From CAISGS01 sp044346445 (GTDB lineage Bacteria; Pseudomonadota; Alphaproteobacteria; Caulobacterales; Caulobacteraceae): a stretch of 30,681 nucleotides of DNA. A program made the translations under genes and the position numbers. Under the pieces are notes generated by a model that ran no database searches, was not told the origin of the DNA, and saw nothing but the letters and a program-made list of their open reading frames with translations. The stretch is from positions 1-30,681 of the forward strand of contig JBIIZD010000020.1 in NCBI GenBank assembly GCA_044346445.1. Reading direction: 5' to 3'. Positions 7,113 through 15,202 of this stretch are shown here, in pieces; position 1 is the stretch's first letter, and each line of letters opens with the position of its first letter.

Positions 7113-9290
7113 CTACCAACTGGCTTTTAGTCCCGCCACGATCTTACGGCGTGGCCCGGCAAACAAACCGTCGACTCGGCTGGCAATATAGGCCGTATCA
7201 GCAAGGTTTTGTCCGCTTAAAAACACTGACCAGCCTTTATTGGGCAAGGCATAATTGACGGCGAACCGATAAAGGGTCCGCGCGGGTACTAGGCCGGTCT
7301 GGCCATCTGCCGATGAAACAACACTGTTGCTGGCATTGCCAAACTGATCACCGACATAGTTCAGGCCCAGCTCTGCTTGAAGGCCTGCAAGGACGCGGTA
7401 ACGAAAGCTCAGATCAAACAGGTTTCGGGGGGCATAGGGTAGACGGTTTCCTTTTACATTGGCCGAACTCTCGCCAGCATTGGTGAGGAACCGCGCCGTG
7501 GCCAGATTCGAATAGGTTGCCGAAACCTTAATCGGTCCCTTTTCAAGGGTTGTAGCCAGTTCCAGCCCCTGATGCAGGGCGCGGCCTGCATTGACAAAGG
7601 TGCCGCTGCGCCCGCCGACCAAGGCGCCTTCGACCACAAGGTCATCCAGATGCATGTCAAATAGGGTTGCCTCTATGCCAAGGCCCGGCAAGGGGTTGCT
7701 GCGCAAGCCAATTTCAGTTTCCACACTGCGTTCAGGCCTTACGGCATTGGGCGGCAGGTTTGGATCATAGTCGCGGTCCGGGCGCGGCGGTGCAAAGCCG
7801 CGATGAATACCGGCAAACAATGTGATCCGCTCCGATGGCGACCAGGTCAGACCAAGACCTGGCAAGGTGAGCGACTGGTTCTGGGTCACACTGCGATTCA
7901 AGGGGGCAAAATTCGCCGTCAGAGCCGTGTTGCGCGTGCGAATTTTCTCAACCCGAACCCCTGGGGTGGCCGTCCATCGGCCGATACTTAAAGGGACCTG
8001 GCCGTAAAACGAATACGCCTCAGTGGTTATATCATTGTCGTCACGCAACAGGGTCCCTGGCGTATCTTCCCGGGCATTGGCCAATAGACCATTATAACGC
8101 TTGCGGTTCGTATCCTCAAAATGCGCCCTAAGCCCTAAGGTTAGGTTGCCATCGAGGCCCCAGATCTCAATCTCATGATCCAGCCGTGTTTCAACGCCCC
8201 AGAATTGGAATTTTCTGGGCCGCATCTTGTTCCCACAAAATTGCGCATAGCCCTCATAATCGAGTCGCTTGGCGCCAATACAACCGGTCGATGGATTGGC
8301 GACCATGGAATCGATTGAAGTGTCTGCCTGACGGTAGGAGGCCCGAAACGTATCTGAAAAATAGACTTGGGAAGAAACTGTGCCCTTGGCGCTCAGGTCC
8401 AGATCGTAAAGGGCTTGAAGCGCCAGCCGGCGCAGGGTGAATTGATCATTCTGAAATGGATTGGCGTAAGGGTTTTTATCATACCTTGCCTGAGAGAGAC
8501 CGCCCTCGGTCAGGCGGGTATCTTCCTGTGCATAGCTTGCCTTAAGGGTGAGGGTCTGGTTGCCTGTCAGCGCCAATCGGGTCTTGAGCGCCGCCTCGCG
8601 CGCGCGGCTGAAATGGCCAAGCCGGATGCCGTCACTTTGTTTTTCAATGAGATGAAGTCGTGTGCCAAATCTTGCATCGCCTAGGCCCGCCGACAGGCTA
8701 ACCAGCCGATAATCGCCCTCTCCGCCCGCTAGGGTGAGCGTGGTTTCTGGTTCGCTTGGCACGGCAGCGGTGATGAAATTGATGGCCCCACCGATAGACT
8801 GCGGACCATAGAGCACCTGGCCCGAGCCCCGGCGAAATTCTATCCGCTCTATACGTTCGATAGGCGGGTAATAATGCGCAGACGGGTCAGCATAAGGCGC
8901 CGGTTGAATCGGCGCCCCATCCTCCATCAATAGGGTTCGGCCCGAGCGCCGCGGGTTTAGGCCCCGAACCGATATGTTTAGTTTCAGCCCCAAAACATCT
9001 TCATCAATGATCTGGACACCGGGCGCACGACGCAGCACCTCCTTCATGGTGAGGGGCCGCATCATTTCCAGTTGTTCGTGATCGATCAGATAGGCTGACC
9101 CCGGCAGATCGCGCAGGGGCTCACGTAATATGCCATGGACAATCACCGTGCTGTCGACGGATTGGTCCAGCGGGTCGGCTATGGCTGTCATGGGAAACAG
9201 GCAAGCGGCGGCCGCGACCACAAACTGGGTCGGACCGGATCGCTTGCGCCGTTTCTTCAGCGTCGGACGGACATGGCCTCGACCATTCAT
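7113..9290 (-). CDS. TonB-dependent receptor, FecA-like
   Basis: 725-residue outer-membrane transporter. Basic N-terminus and hydrophobic signal segment ending near MTAIADP, a TonB-box-like STVIVHG, then a plug domain with LKLNISVRGLNPRRSGR and RIEFRRGSGQVLYGPQSIGG followed by AINFIT. The YGPQ-GG-INF pattern is typical of the ferric dicitrate receptor group. The barrel ends with KIVAGLKASW, whose terminal aromatic residue is a normal beta-barrel assembly signal. Its ATG overlaps the stop of the upstream phosphoesterase gene (ATGA at 9290-9287), so the two are translationally coupled. That pairing suggests the ligand is related to the phosphoesterase product or substrate, for example a phosphate compound or its iron chelate, rather than citrate (inference). 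Confidence 0.94.
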   Translation of the reverse strand: MNGRGHVRPTLKKRRKRSGPTQFVVAAAACLFPMTAIADPLDQSVDSTVIVHGILREPLRDLPGSAYLIDHEQLEMMRPLTMKEVLRRAPGVQIIDEDVLGLKLNISVRGLNPRRSGRTLLMEDGAPIQPAPYADPSAHYYPPIERIERIEFRRGSGQVLYGPQSIGGAINFITAAVPSEPETTLTLAGGEGDYRLVSLSAGLGDARFGTRLHLIEKQSDGIRLGHFSRAREAALKTRLALTGNQTLTLKASYAQEDTRLTEGGLSQARYDKNPYANPFQNDQFTLRRLALQALYDLDLSAKGTVSSQVYFSDTFRASYRQADTSIDSMVANPSTGCIGAKRLDYEGYAQFCGNKMRPRKFQFWGVETRLDHEIEIWGLDGNLTLGLRAHFEDTNRKRYNGLLANAREDTPGTLLRDDNDITTEAYSFYGQVPLSIGRWTATPGVRVEKIRTRNTALTANFAPLNRSVTQNQSLTLPGLGLTWSPSERITLFAGIHRGFAPPRPDRDYDPNLPPNAVRPERSVETEIGLRSNPLPGLGIEATLFDMHLDDLVVEGALVGGRSGTFVNAGRALHQGLELATTLEKGPIKVSATYSNLATARFLTNAGESSANVKGNRLPYAPRNLFDLSFRYRVLAGLQAELGLNYVGDQFGNASNSVVSSADGQTGLVPARTLYRFAVNYALPNKGWSVFLSGQNLADTAYIASRVDGLFAGPRRKIVAGLKASW

Positions 9291-11887
9291 TCGTCTTCAG
9301 CTTCCTCTTGGTCCTCCAGATCGAGCTGGAAGGGGCTGAACACGGCCTTGTTCACTTTCGGATAAGGCACACTATGACCCTTTTCCTTGTGCCAGAGAAT
9401 CCGGTTCAAGGTCGCGCTTGGCACCGCATCGGGCACATCCCAACGCATCGCCGCAGACTTTAGCGCATCGCGGCGCTGGTTTTGGGCCAGACCCGCGGGG
9501 TCCTGATTCAGCTCCTGCAAGCTCTGCTGCGGCCTTATCGCGGTAAAGCCGCGCAGATCAGGGGTGTCTTGGAAGCTGGCCCTCATATCATTGGCGATCA
9601 GATCGAACATGGAAAGGGTCGGAAGCCCCAGGATTTGCTCAATGGTCTTGAGCATGGACTGGTGCGAATAGAAGGTGCTGTCGACACTGCCACGTTTTGA
9701 ATAGGGGCTGATGGTCAGGGCAATCGTGCGATGCCCATCGACATGATCAACGCCATTTTGGCTGTCATCCTCAACGACAAAGATCGCCATTTTGGGCCAG
9801 AATGGCGACTTGGTCAGGGCTTCTACGATTTGGCCCAGGGCAAAATCATTGTCTGCGACCATGGCCTTGGGCGTATGGGTTTTTGGGCTCGTGCCATTGG
9901 TATGATCGGACGGAAGCTGAATAATGGTGAGATTAGGCATCGACCCATTGGTCTCATAGGTCTTTAGCTGCTCAATAAATATCGCTGACCTGATCACGTC
10001 CGGAATATTGGTGGAATAGCCCGGAAAATTGCGCACCAAGACACTATCGAGCGGCGGGATGGGCGAGCGCGTATTCCAGGTCTTTGAGAAGGTCTCGCCC
10101 GCTTGCCAACGGCTCATCAAGTCCGCCCGTGCCATTGGCGGCACGTCCGACAGGTCGCCAACGCGGGGGGCAAATTCGCCAAATACGGCGACTGATTTCT
10201 TCTGTGCCAGCGCCGCGTCCCAAATGAAGCCCGTCGATGCATAGGCGAGAGGATCAGTGCCATCAAAGGGGTAGGATCGTCCCGAATAGCCCGGCCACAG
10301 TGTATAGCTGGCCTCATTGGCCTGGGTCACCCACTGGTGGCCATTGGCACTGTTTCCACCGGTCGAGAAAAAGTTGTCAAGCAATCCAAATTCCATCGCC
10401 AGCTTGCGCTGGTTTGGCGTGACATCAGCGCCATAGAGCACGAATGACGGCTCACCCTTGCCGCGCGGAAGATCGCCAAACAGCTGATCATAGGTGCGGT
10501 TTTCCTTGATGATATAGACCACATGCTCAATCAAGGACGGCTCACCCGCCCGACTCGGCACCGCCTTTGGCGGCGCGGAAAGGTCGGGCTTGGGCGCTTG
10601 CGCACTGGCAAAGGCCATGCGGTTGTTCTCGCTGACCGCCGCCGAATAGCTCGCCAACTGGGCGTCATCGGGCAAGGCGATCACATGCACCGTGCCGCGA
10701 TTGGCATGCACAAAGCGCTTATTCGCGCCCTCGTTCTGACCAGAACCGACGCCAAGCAGGGTCCCGACCACGATGGATTTTCCGCCCTCATCCAGGGCGA
10801 TCGAGGCAGGATACCAACCGGTCGGGATCATGCCTAAGATACGCTCACTGGCCAGATCATAGACAATGACCGCATTAATGCCGCCGCAGGTCACATAGAG
10901 TCTTTGGCGCTCTTGATCGACGACAAGACTATTGGGGGCAATGCCCTTGATAGCCTGATCAAAGGGCTTTAGGGCAAGCGTGGTCTGGACCTGCCGGGTG
11001 CGGGTATCGATGACCGATATGGAATCGTCATTGGCGTTTGTGACGTACAGAAGCCCGGTTTTGCGGTTCAAGGCCATGCCCGTTGGGTGGCGGCCCGTCG
11101 GTACAGTCCCCACCAGCTTACTGGACTTTAAGTCGACGATGGAAACCGTGCCCGCCATGGCCACGCCCTTGGCATCAATCCGCACAAGATCGGCATCGGC
11201 TTCCAGTCCGGTCGGCGCACTGGCCTGACCAGCGACGGGCTTGTCGCCGCCCCAATTTGACACATAGGCAAGGCCATCCGCGACAAGGCTTGCAAAGGGC
11301 GCAATGCCAATATTGACCTCGGTCCGAGCACCCGAGGCGCGGTCTATAATGGCAAGGCGATTATCGAACATAAGCGGCACAATGGCCTTGCCACCGGCCA
11401 GGCTGACCTCGCCAACATTGTTGCGGCCCAGGGGCGCGCCAATCGCCCGCAGGCCACCAGCACCGGGCGCGGGGGCAGCACCAAGCTCGGCTAGGCGCAC
11501 GCGGCCCTTTTCAGGGGAAGCTGCGCCTTCGACATAGGCAACCACGCCCTGGTCGGTCTTTCGGTCATAGGCAAGGCCGCGCAAGCCCGCGACACCGGCC
11601 CTACCCAGCTCATGGCGCGAAATTACCCGATTTTCTAACCAGTCGAGGCGATAGAGATGGGTTCTGGTAATGACGAAAAGCTCGCCGGCCTTGCCAAACT
11701 GAACACCCTGTACCCGCCCCTTGAACACGGTCTGCACGCCGGCCGGGGAAATGGCCTGGCGGGTGGTAATTGTTCCAGGATCAGTCACGGACCGAAGCGG
11801 CTGGTCGACCGATTGGGCCAGGGCCGAGACCGATCCACTGGCCAAAAGCACCAATGCAAAACAGCAGCTTGATAAGATCCGGGGCAT
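9287..11887 (-). CDS. Secreted YncE-type beta-propeller fused to a phospholipase C/acid phosphatase-type phosphoesterase
   Basis: 866-residue exported two-domain protein. Signal peptide about 1-25 (MPRILSSCCF onward, ending SALAQ). Residues about 30-420 contain YVTN-type propeller repeats (for example LYVTNANDDSISVIDT and LYVTCGGINAVIVYD with PTG turns). From about 455 a phosphoesterase domain starts with EHVVYIIKENRTYDQLFGD, typical of the PF04185 phospholipase C/acid phosphatase group, and continues with LDNFFSTGGNSANGHQW and FVVEDDSQNGVDHVDGHR, which supply conserved metal- or phosphate-binding side chains. The ATG at 11887 is chosen because GGAAGG lies 7 nt before it; an upstream in-frame GTG at 11950 lacks such a site and would put charged residues before the signal peptide. 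Probably periplasmic or outer-surface hydrolysis of phosphate esters. Divergent from phnD; coupled to the following TBDR. Confidence 0.9.
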   Translation of the reverse strand: MPRILSSCCFALVLLASGSVSALAQSVDQPLRSVTDPGTITTRQAISPAGVQTVFKGRVQGVQFGKAGELFVITRTHLYRLDWLENRVISRHELGRAGVAGLRGLAYDRKTDQGVVAYVEGAASPEKGRVRLAELGAAPAPGAGGLRAIGAPLGRNNVGEVSLAGGKAIVPLMFDNRLAIIDRASGARTEVNIGIAPFASLVADGLAYVSNWGGDKPVAGQASAPTGLEADADLVRIDAKGVAMAGTVSIVDLKSSKLVGTVPTGRHPTGMALNRKTGLLYVTNANDDSISVIDTRTRQVQTTLALKPFDQAIKGIAPNSLVVDQERQRLYVTCGGINAVIVYDLASERILGMIPTGWYPASIALDEGGKSIVVGTLLGVGSGQNEGANKRFVHANRGTVHVIALPDDAQLASYSAAVSENNRMAFASAQAPKPDLSAPPKAVPSRAGEPSLIEHVVYIIKENRTYDQLFGDLPRGKGEPSFVLYGADVTPNQRKLAMEFGLLDNFFSTGGNSANGHQWVTQANEASYTLWPGYSGRSYPFDGTDPLAYASTGFIWDAALAQKKSVAVFGEFAPRVGDLSDVPPMARADLMSRWQAGETFSKTWNTRSPIPPLDSVLVRNFPGYSTNIPDVIRSAIFIEQLKTYETNGSMPNLTIIQLPSDHTNGTSPKTHTPKAMVADNDFALGQIVEALTKSPFWPKMAIFVVEDDSQNGVDHVDGHRTIALTISPYSKRGSVDSTFYSHQSMLKTIEQILGLPTLSMFDLIANDMRASFQDTPDLRGFTAIRPQQSLQELNQDPAGLAQNQRRDALKSAAMRWDVPDAVPSATLNRILWHKEKGHSVPYPKVNKAVFSPFQLDLEDQEEAEDE

Positions 11888-12100
11888 TTTGGAACCTTCC
11901 GTTTGAAAATGAGGGGGCAGACGGGTTTCGAATTTCAATCTCGGCAGCACAAACCTGCTGGCCTCTGTGCGAGGCTAGGTCTGTGGATGACCGCGTCATC
12001 GGACAAGAACGACCAGGGCAAGTTGGGCATACAAACCTCTGGGATACGCCTTCGCCCGCCATTGCGCGGCGACCACATGAGCCAAAAAATCCCTGCACAG

Positions 12101-12126
12101 ATCATAAATGAATTAAACTCAATTCA
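12101..12126 (-). promoter_or_regulatory. Operator-like palindrome with -10 element for the phosphoesterase/TBDR operon
   Basis: The plus strand reads TGAATT, six bases, AATTCA (12109-12126). Read on the minus strand it contains ATTGAGTTTAATTCA, followed after 2 nt by TATGAT (5 of 6 to the -10 consensus). It faces the phosphoesterase gene with a leader of about 210 nt. The same 15-mer recurs with two differences at 12303-12317 on the other strand. Confidence 0.5.
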
Positions 12127-12302
12127 ACCATGAGCCTGAAAGGCAGGTATGCGGCACCAACCGCACACGCTTAATATCCTAATAAAATGACACTTAGGTG
12201 AAATTTGGGGCAAAATTGTTGGATAGGTGCGCTATTTTGAGCCGATTTGGTAAATTGCAACGCGGGCCGCTTGCGCCTTAGCTGGAGCAAGGCCCTTATT
12301 TT

Positions 12303-12327
12303 ATTGAGTCAAATTCAATTTTATAAT
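12303..12327 (+). promoter_or_regulatory. Operator-like site with perfect -10 TATAAT for phnDCE
   Basis: ATTGAGTCAAATTCA (12303-12317) is followed after 4 nt by a perfect TATAAT (12322-12327). It matches the 15-mer in front of the divergent phosphoesterase operon at 13 of 15 positions. Its place over the -35/spacer region is what a repressor or a class II activator site would occupy. No good -35 hexamer is visible. Confidence 0.5.
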
Positions 12328-12343
12328 CGTAATTTTTTGAGTG

Positions 12344-12361
12344 TTGTCACATGTTTGACAC
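12344..12361 (+). promoter_or_regulatory. Pho-box-like element or dyad upstream of phnD
   Basis: TTGTCAC, four bases, TTGACAC: two 7-mers at 11-nt period, as in a PhoB Pho box (consensus near CTGTCAT-N4-CTGTCAT), though each half has mismatches. The same bases also form an inverted repeat TGTCA/TGACA with a 6-nt centre, so it could be a dyad operator instead. About 52 bp upstream of the phnD start codon. It lies downstream of the TATAAT at 12322, which is not the ideal position for PhoB activation of that promoter. Confidence 0.35.
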
Positions 12362-12413
12362 GGTAAAAGACTAGCCACGGTCCATAGTCCAAACAGGCCG
12401 AGGGGATAAGCTC

Positions 12414-13337
12414 ATGCTGCGCCGGATCGCATTCGTTGCTGCACTTGCATTGATGCAGACCAAGGCCTTTGCGGCCCCAGCGCCGCTTGGATCCGCCGAG
12501 CGGCCCCTGACCGTGATCCTGATACCCGCCGATGGCGGCACGGAAGACGGCACAAGGGCGGACTTTTTGCCGGTGTTTAACGCGGTTTCAAAGACCACCG
12601 GGTTGCAATTCAAACTGCGCGTCGGACAGTCCTATAATGCGGTCGTCGAGGCCATGTGTAATGGGTCGGCGGATATCGCATTTTTCGGGCCCGTTTCCTA
12701 CGTCCAGGCCCATAAGCGCGGCTGCGCTGATCTTTTGGCCGTTGCGGTTGAAAAGGGCTCTTCAACCTATTTCGCCGGCATATTTGTCAAGGCCTCCTCG
12801 TCAATCAAGACCCTCAAAGACCTTAAGGGTAAACGGGTCGCATTTGGTGACATCAATTCGGGGTCTTCATTTGTGTTTCCAATGACCATGATCATGCAGG
12901 CCAAACTGGACCCGATTCGCGATCTCGCCGCAATTCGGATGACCGGCAGTCATGCCAACAGCCTGGCAGCCCTGACCCAAGGCCAGGTGGACGCGGCCAG
13001 CCTTTCGTTCGATTCCTATGAAAAAGCCGTCAATCAGGGCGCTTTGGGGGGCACCAAGATACGGGTCTTGGCGCGAAGTGTTCCCATACCCAACCCACCC
13101 TTGGGGATGAATACCCGCTTGCCAAGCGCAATGAAACTTAAGCTAAAAACCGCCTTTGCGAATGTGAACCATGCGCCCGGCGTTACGCCCGACATGATCC
13201 GAGGCTATGGCGGCAAGAAGGTGGATGGCTATGATACTGCGTTTCCCGAAAAGAAATATGCTGTCGCCGCAGACATGATGGCCAAGATTGATGACGGCCT
13301 AAAGGGTGAGGTGCTCAAAAAGGCCGCCAGACCGTGA
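12414..13337 (+). CDS. phnD: Phosphonate-type ABC transporter, periplasmic binding protein
   Basis: 307 residues, exported by a signal peptide ending near KAFAAP. PhnD-family (PF12974) landmarks: GQSYNAVVEAMCNGSADIAFFGPVSY-type segments near 78-104, where the Tyr and the Ser/Gly loop contribute to oxyanion binding, DINSGSSFVFP, SHANSLAALTQGQVDAASLSFD, and a PNPPLGMN segment. It binds phosphonate or a related phosphorus oxyanion ester and delivers it to PhnE. AGGGG lies 8 nt before the ATG. First gene of a three-gene unit; its stop overlaps the phnC start by 4 nt. Downstream of a Pho-box-like element and of a palindrome shared with the divergent phosphoesterase operon. True ligand uncertain: the family includes binders of phosphonates, phosphite, hypophosphite and phosphate esters. 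Confidence 0.9.
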   Translation: MLRRIAFVAALALMQTKAFAAPAPLGSAERPLTVILIPADGGTEDGTRADFLPVFNAVSKTTGLQFKLRVGQSYNAVVEAMCNGSADIAFFGPVSYVQAHKRGCADLLAVAVEKGSSTYFAGIFVKASSSIKTLKDLKGKRVAFGDINSGSSFVFPMTMIMQAKLDPIRDLAAIRMTGSHANSLAALTQGQVDAASLSFDSYEKAVNQGALGGTKIRVLARSVPIPNPPLGMNTRLPSAMKLKLKTAFANVNHAPGVTPDMIRGYGGKKVDGYDTAFPEKKYAVAADMMAKIDDGLKGEVLKKAARP

Positions 13338-14095
13338 CGGACCCCTCACCCACCCATCTTGGCTTCAGCCAGGTTACCAAGCGGTTTCCAGACGGCACTC
13401 AAGCCTTAAACGGCGTCAGTTTCAGTATCGCGCAAGGCGCATTTTGTGTCCTTCTTGGACCATCGGGCAGCGGCAAATCGACCTTATTGCGCTGCGTCAA
13501 TGGGTTGGCTGTTCCAACCTCGGGCGAGGTCCTAATCGACGGCGTGCCGGTGAGCGGCAAGGCCCTGCCCGGTATCCGGCGCAAGGTCAGCATGATCCAT
13601 CAACACTTTGGCTTGGTCGATCGGGCTAGTGTCGCGGAAAACATGATTGGCGGTGCCTTGGCCGAAATTCCAACCTTAAGGGCGCTTTTGGGACTCTATC
13701 CAGACCATTTCAAGGCCAAGGCCTGTGAACTATTGGAGTGCGTGGGCTTGTCGCCTGAGCATCTTAAGCGGCGCGCAGGCGATCTGTCCGGCGGCCAACG
13801 TCAGCGGGTGGGCATAGCCCGCGCCCTAATGCTGGACCCCCAGATCATCCTGGCCGATGAGCCCGTTGCAAGCCTTGATCCCGCTATTAGCCAGGAGATC
13901 ATGGGACTGTTGCGTCAGGCTGCACGCCATCGCGGCGTTACGGTTCTGTGCAGCCTGCATCAGGTGGCCTTAGCACGCCAGCATGCCGATCAGATTGTCG
14001 CCTTGCAAAAGGGTGTGCTGATCTTTGATTCGCCGACGCAAGCGCTCAAGGATGGCGACTTTTCGGGCATTTATGACCAAGAGGTGGCGGCTTGA
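13334..14095 (+). CDS. phnC: Phosphonate-type ABC transporter, ATP-binding protein
   Basis: 253-residue cytoplasmic ATPase that powers PhnE. Walker A GPSGSGKS at about 42-49, Q-loop around HQHFGLVD near 89-96, ABC signature LSGGQ at 151-155, Walker B IILADEP at 171-177, D-loop SLDP, and switch His in LHQVALARQ. The HQ-FxLV pattern in the Q-loop region and the overall length fit PhnC. It starts at GTG 13334, overlapping the phnD TGA as GTGA; it ends overlapping the phnE start as TTGA, so the three genes are translationally coupled. Confidence 0.93.
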   Translation: MTDPSPTHLGFSQVTKRFPDGTQALNGVSFSIAQGAFCVLLGPSGSGKSTLLRCVNGLAVPTSGEVLIDGVPVSGKALPGIRRKVSMIHQHFGLVDRASVAENMIGGALAEIPTLRALLGLYPDHFKAKACELLECVGLSPEHLKRRAGDLSGGQRQRVGIARALMLDPQIILADEPVASLDPAISQEIMGLLRQAARHRGVTVLCSLHQVALARQHADQIVALQKGVLIFDSPTQALKDGDFSGIYDQEVAA

Positions 14096-15108
14096 TCACG
14101 CCCAATTCAAGCCTTCAGCGCCCTGCGCAATGGGTATATCCAAAGGCCATTAGCCTTAGGGGCATGCTGATTTTCTGCGCCATTATCGTCGTCCTGCTGG
14201 TAACGGGACGCAGTGTCGAGATCGGCAAGATGGCACAGTTGACAGCCGAGGCCGTGACCGTGACCGCAACCGGCCAAGGGCAATCTCAGGTCGCCCAGGG
14301 CTTGGCAAAGATTGGCACCTCACTTTGGCCTTTGCAGATTTCTGAGACCACGCAAACAAGCCGAATTGACTCGTTTGATCGCTCACGCCTGCCTTGGCTT
14401 GCCCATATCGAAACGCGCACCCAACAAACCCAGGTGCTCAATCCTGAGACGCTAGAACTGGAATCGGTCTCGGAGACTGTCGAGTATCTGGTCGAACCCT
14501 TGGGATATTTGCGCCATGTGGCGATCAAGCTGATTGAGACCTTGGAAATTGCACTTTGGGGAACGGTGATTGCGGTTTTGATCAGTATACCGCTGGCCTT
14601 TTTCTCCGCCTCGAACATGGCCCCTAACCGGATAATCTATACTCTGGCAAGAAGCGTGGTCAGTTTCTTGCGCGCGGTTCCCGAACTGGTCAGCGCCCTG
14701 TTTCTGGTGCTGGCCTATGGGTTTGGGCCGATCGCGGGCGTGCTGGCCCTGGCCCTCCACGCGGCAGGTTTTTTGGGCAAGTTCTACGCAGAAGATATTG
14801 AAAATGCAGATATTAAACCGCAAGAAGCGCTGGCCGCCATTGGTGCGAATCGAATAAAAGTGCTGCGTTTTGCCATTCTACCCCAGGTGATGGCGCAGTA
14901 TACGGCCTATACCCTCTATGTCCTTGATCGCAATTTTCGAATGGCCACCGTGATTGGACTGGTTGGAGCAGGCGGCATTGGCCAGGAGCTAAAGGGCCGT
15001 TTTGACATGTATAACTATCATCATGTTGGAACCATTCTGGTCGCCATATTTTGTACAGTGTTTGTGATTGACCAACTGTCGGCTAGAATAAGACGGCGGC
15101 TTTTCTGA
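14092..15108 (+). CDS. phnE: Phosphonate-type ABC transporter, permease with extended periplasmic loop
   Basis: 338-residue inner-membrane permease. TM1 lies near residues 24-41. A polar stretch of roughly 95 residues follows (about 42-140), and then the conserved PhnE core with the remaining helices (ETLEIALWGTVIAVLISIPL, VPELVSALFLVLAYGFG, and a C-terminal helix near 315-330). The EAA-type coupling loop is seen around QEALAAIGANRIKVLRFAILP. E. coli PhnE is about 259 residues, so the extra length is mainly the loop after TM1. The TTG start at 14092 overlaps the phnC stop; GAGGTGG just upstream supports it. Only one permease gene is present, so a homodimer is expected. Confidence 0.88.
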   Translation: MITPNSSLQRPAQWVYPKAISLRGMLIFCAIIVVLLVTGRSVEIGKMAQLTAEAVTVTATGQGQSQVAQGLAKIGTSLWPLQISETTQTSRIDSFDRSRLPWLAHIETRTQQTQVLNPETLELESVSETVEYLVEPLGYLRHVAIKLIETLEIALWGTVIAVLISIPLAFFSASNMAPNRIIYTLARSVVSFLRAVPELVSALFLVLAYGFGPIAGVLALALHAAGFLGKFYAEDIENADIKPQEALAAIGANRIKVLRFAILPQVMAQYTAYTLYVLDRNFRMATVIGLVGAGGIGQELKGRFDMYNYHHVGTILVAIFCTVFVIDQLSARIRRRLF

Positions 15109-15202
15109 TCAGTGCGCCACGATTTCGACTTCAAACCGATTCATCAAGGCGTTTAAAATCAAAGCGCGCGCCCTAGGTCACGAACAGATATGGACTTGAA
15201 TT

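Larger units (their letters stand above)
11888..12413. other. 526-bp AT-rich divergent regulatory region, no gene seen
   Basis: It separates the minus-strand phosphoesterase from plus-strand phnD. Open frames here are short, overlap each other and lack family features. It holds the paired palindromes at 12109-12126 and 12303-12317, each followed by a -10-like hexamer, and the TGTCA/TGACA element at 12344-12361, described separately. No riboswitch or tRNA-like fold was recognised. Confidence 0.7.

Noticed and set aside
11888..11950. Upstream GTG extension of the phosphoesterase by 21 residues
   Set aside because: It has no ribosome binding site and would place charged residues before the signal peptide; the ATG at 11887 has GGAAGG at good spacing.
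12414..15108. Proof of phosphonate catabolism (C-P lyase pathway)
   Set aside because: Only transport genes are present; no phnGHIJKLM, phnW or phnX in the window.
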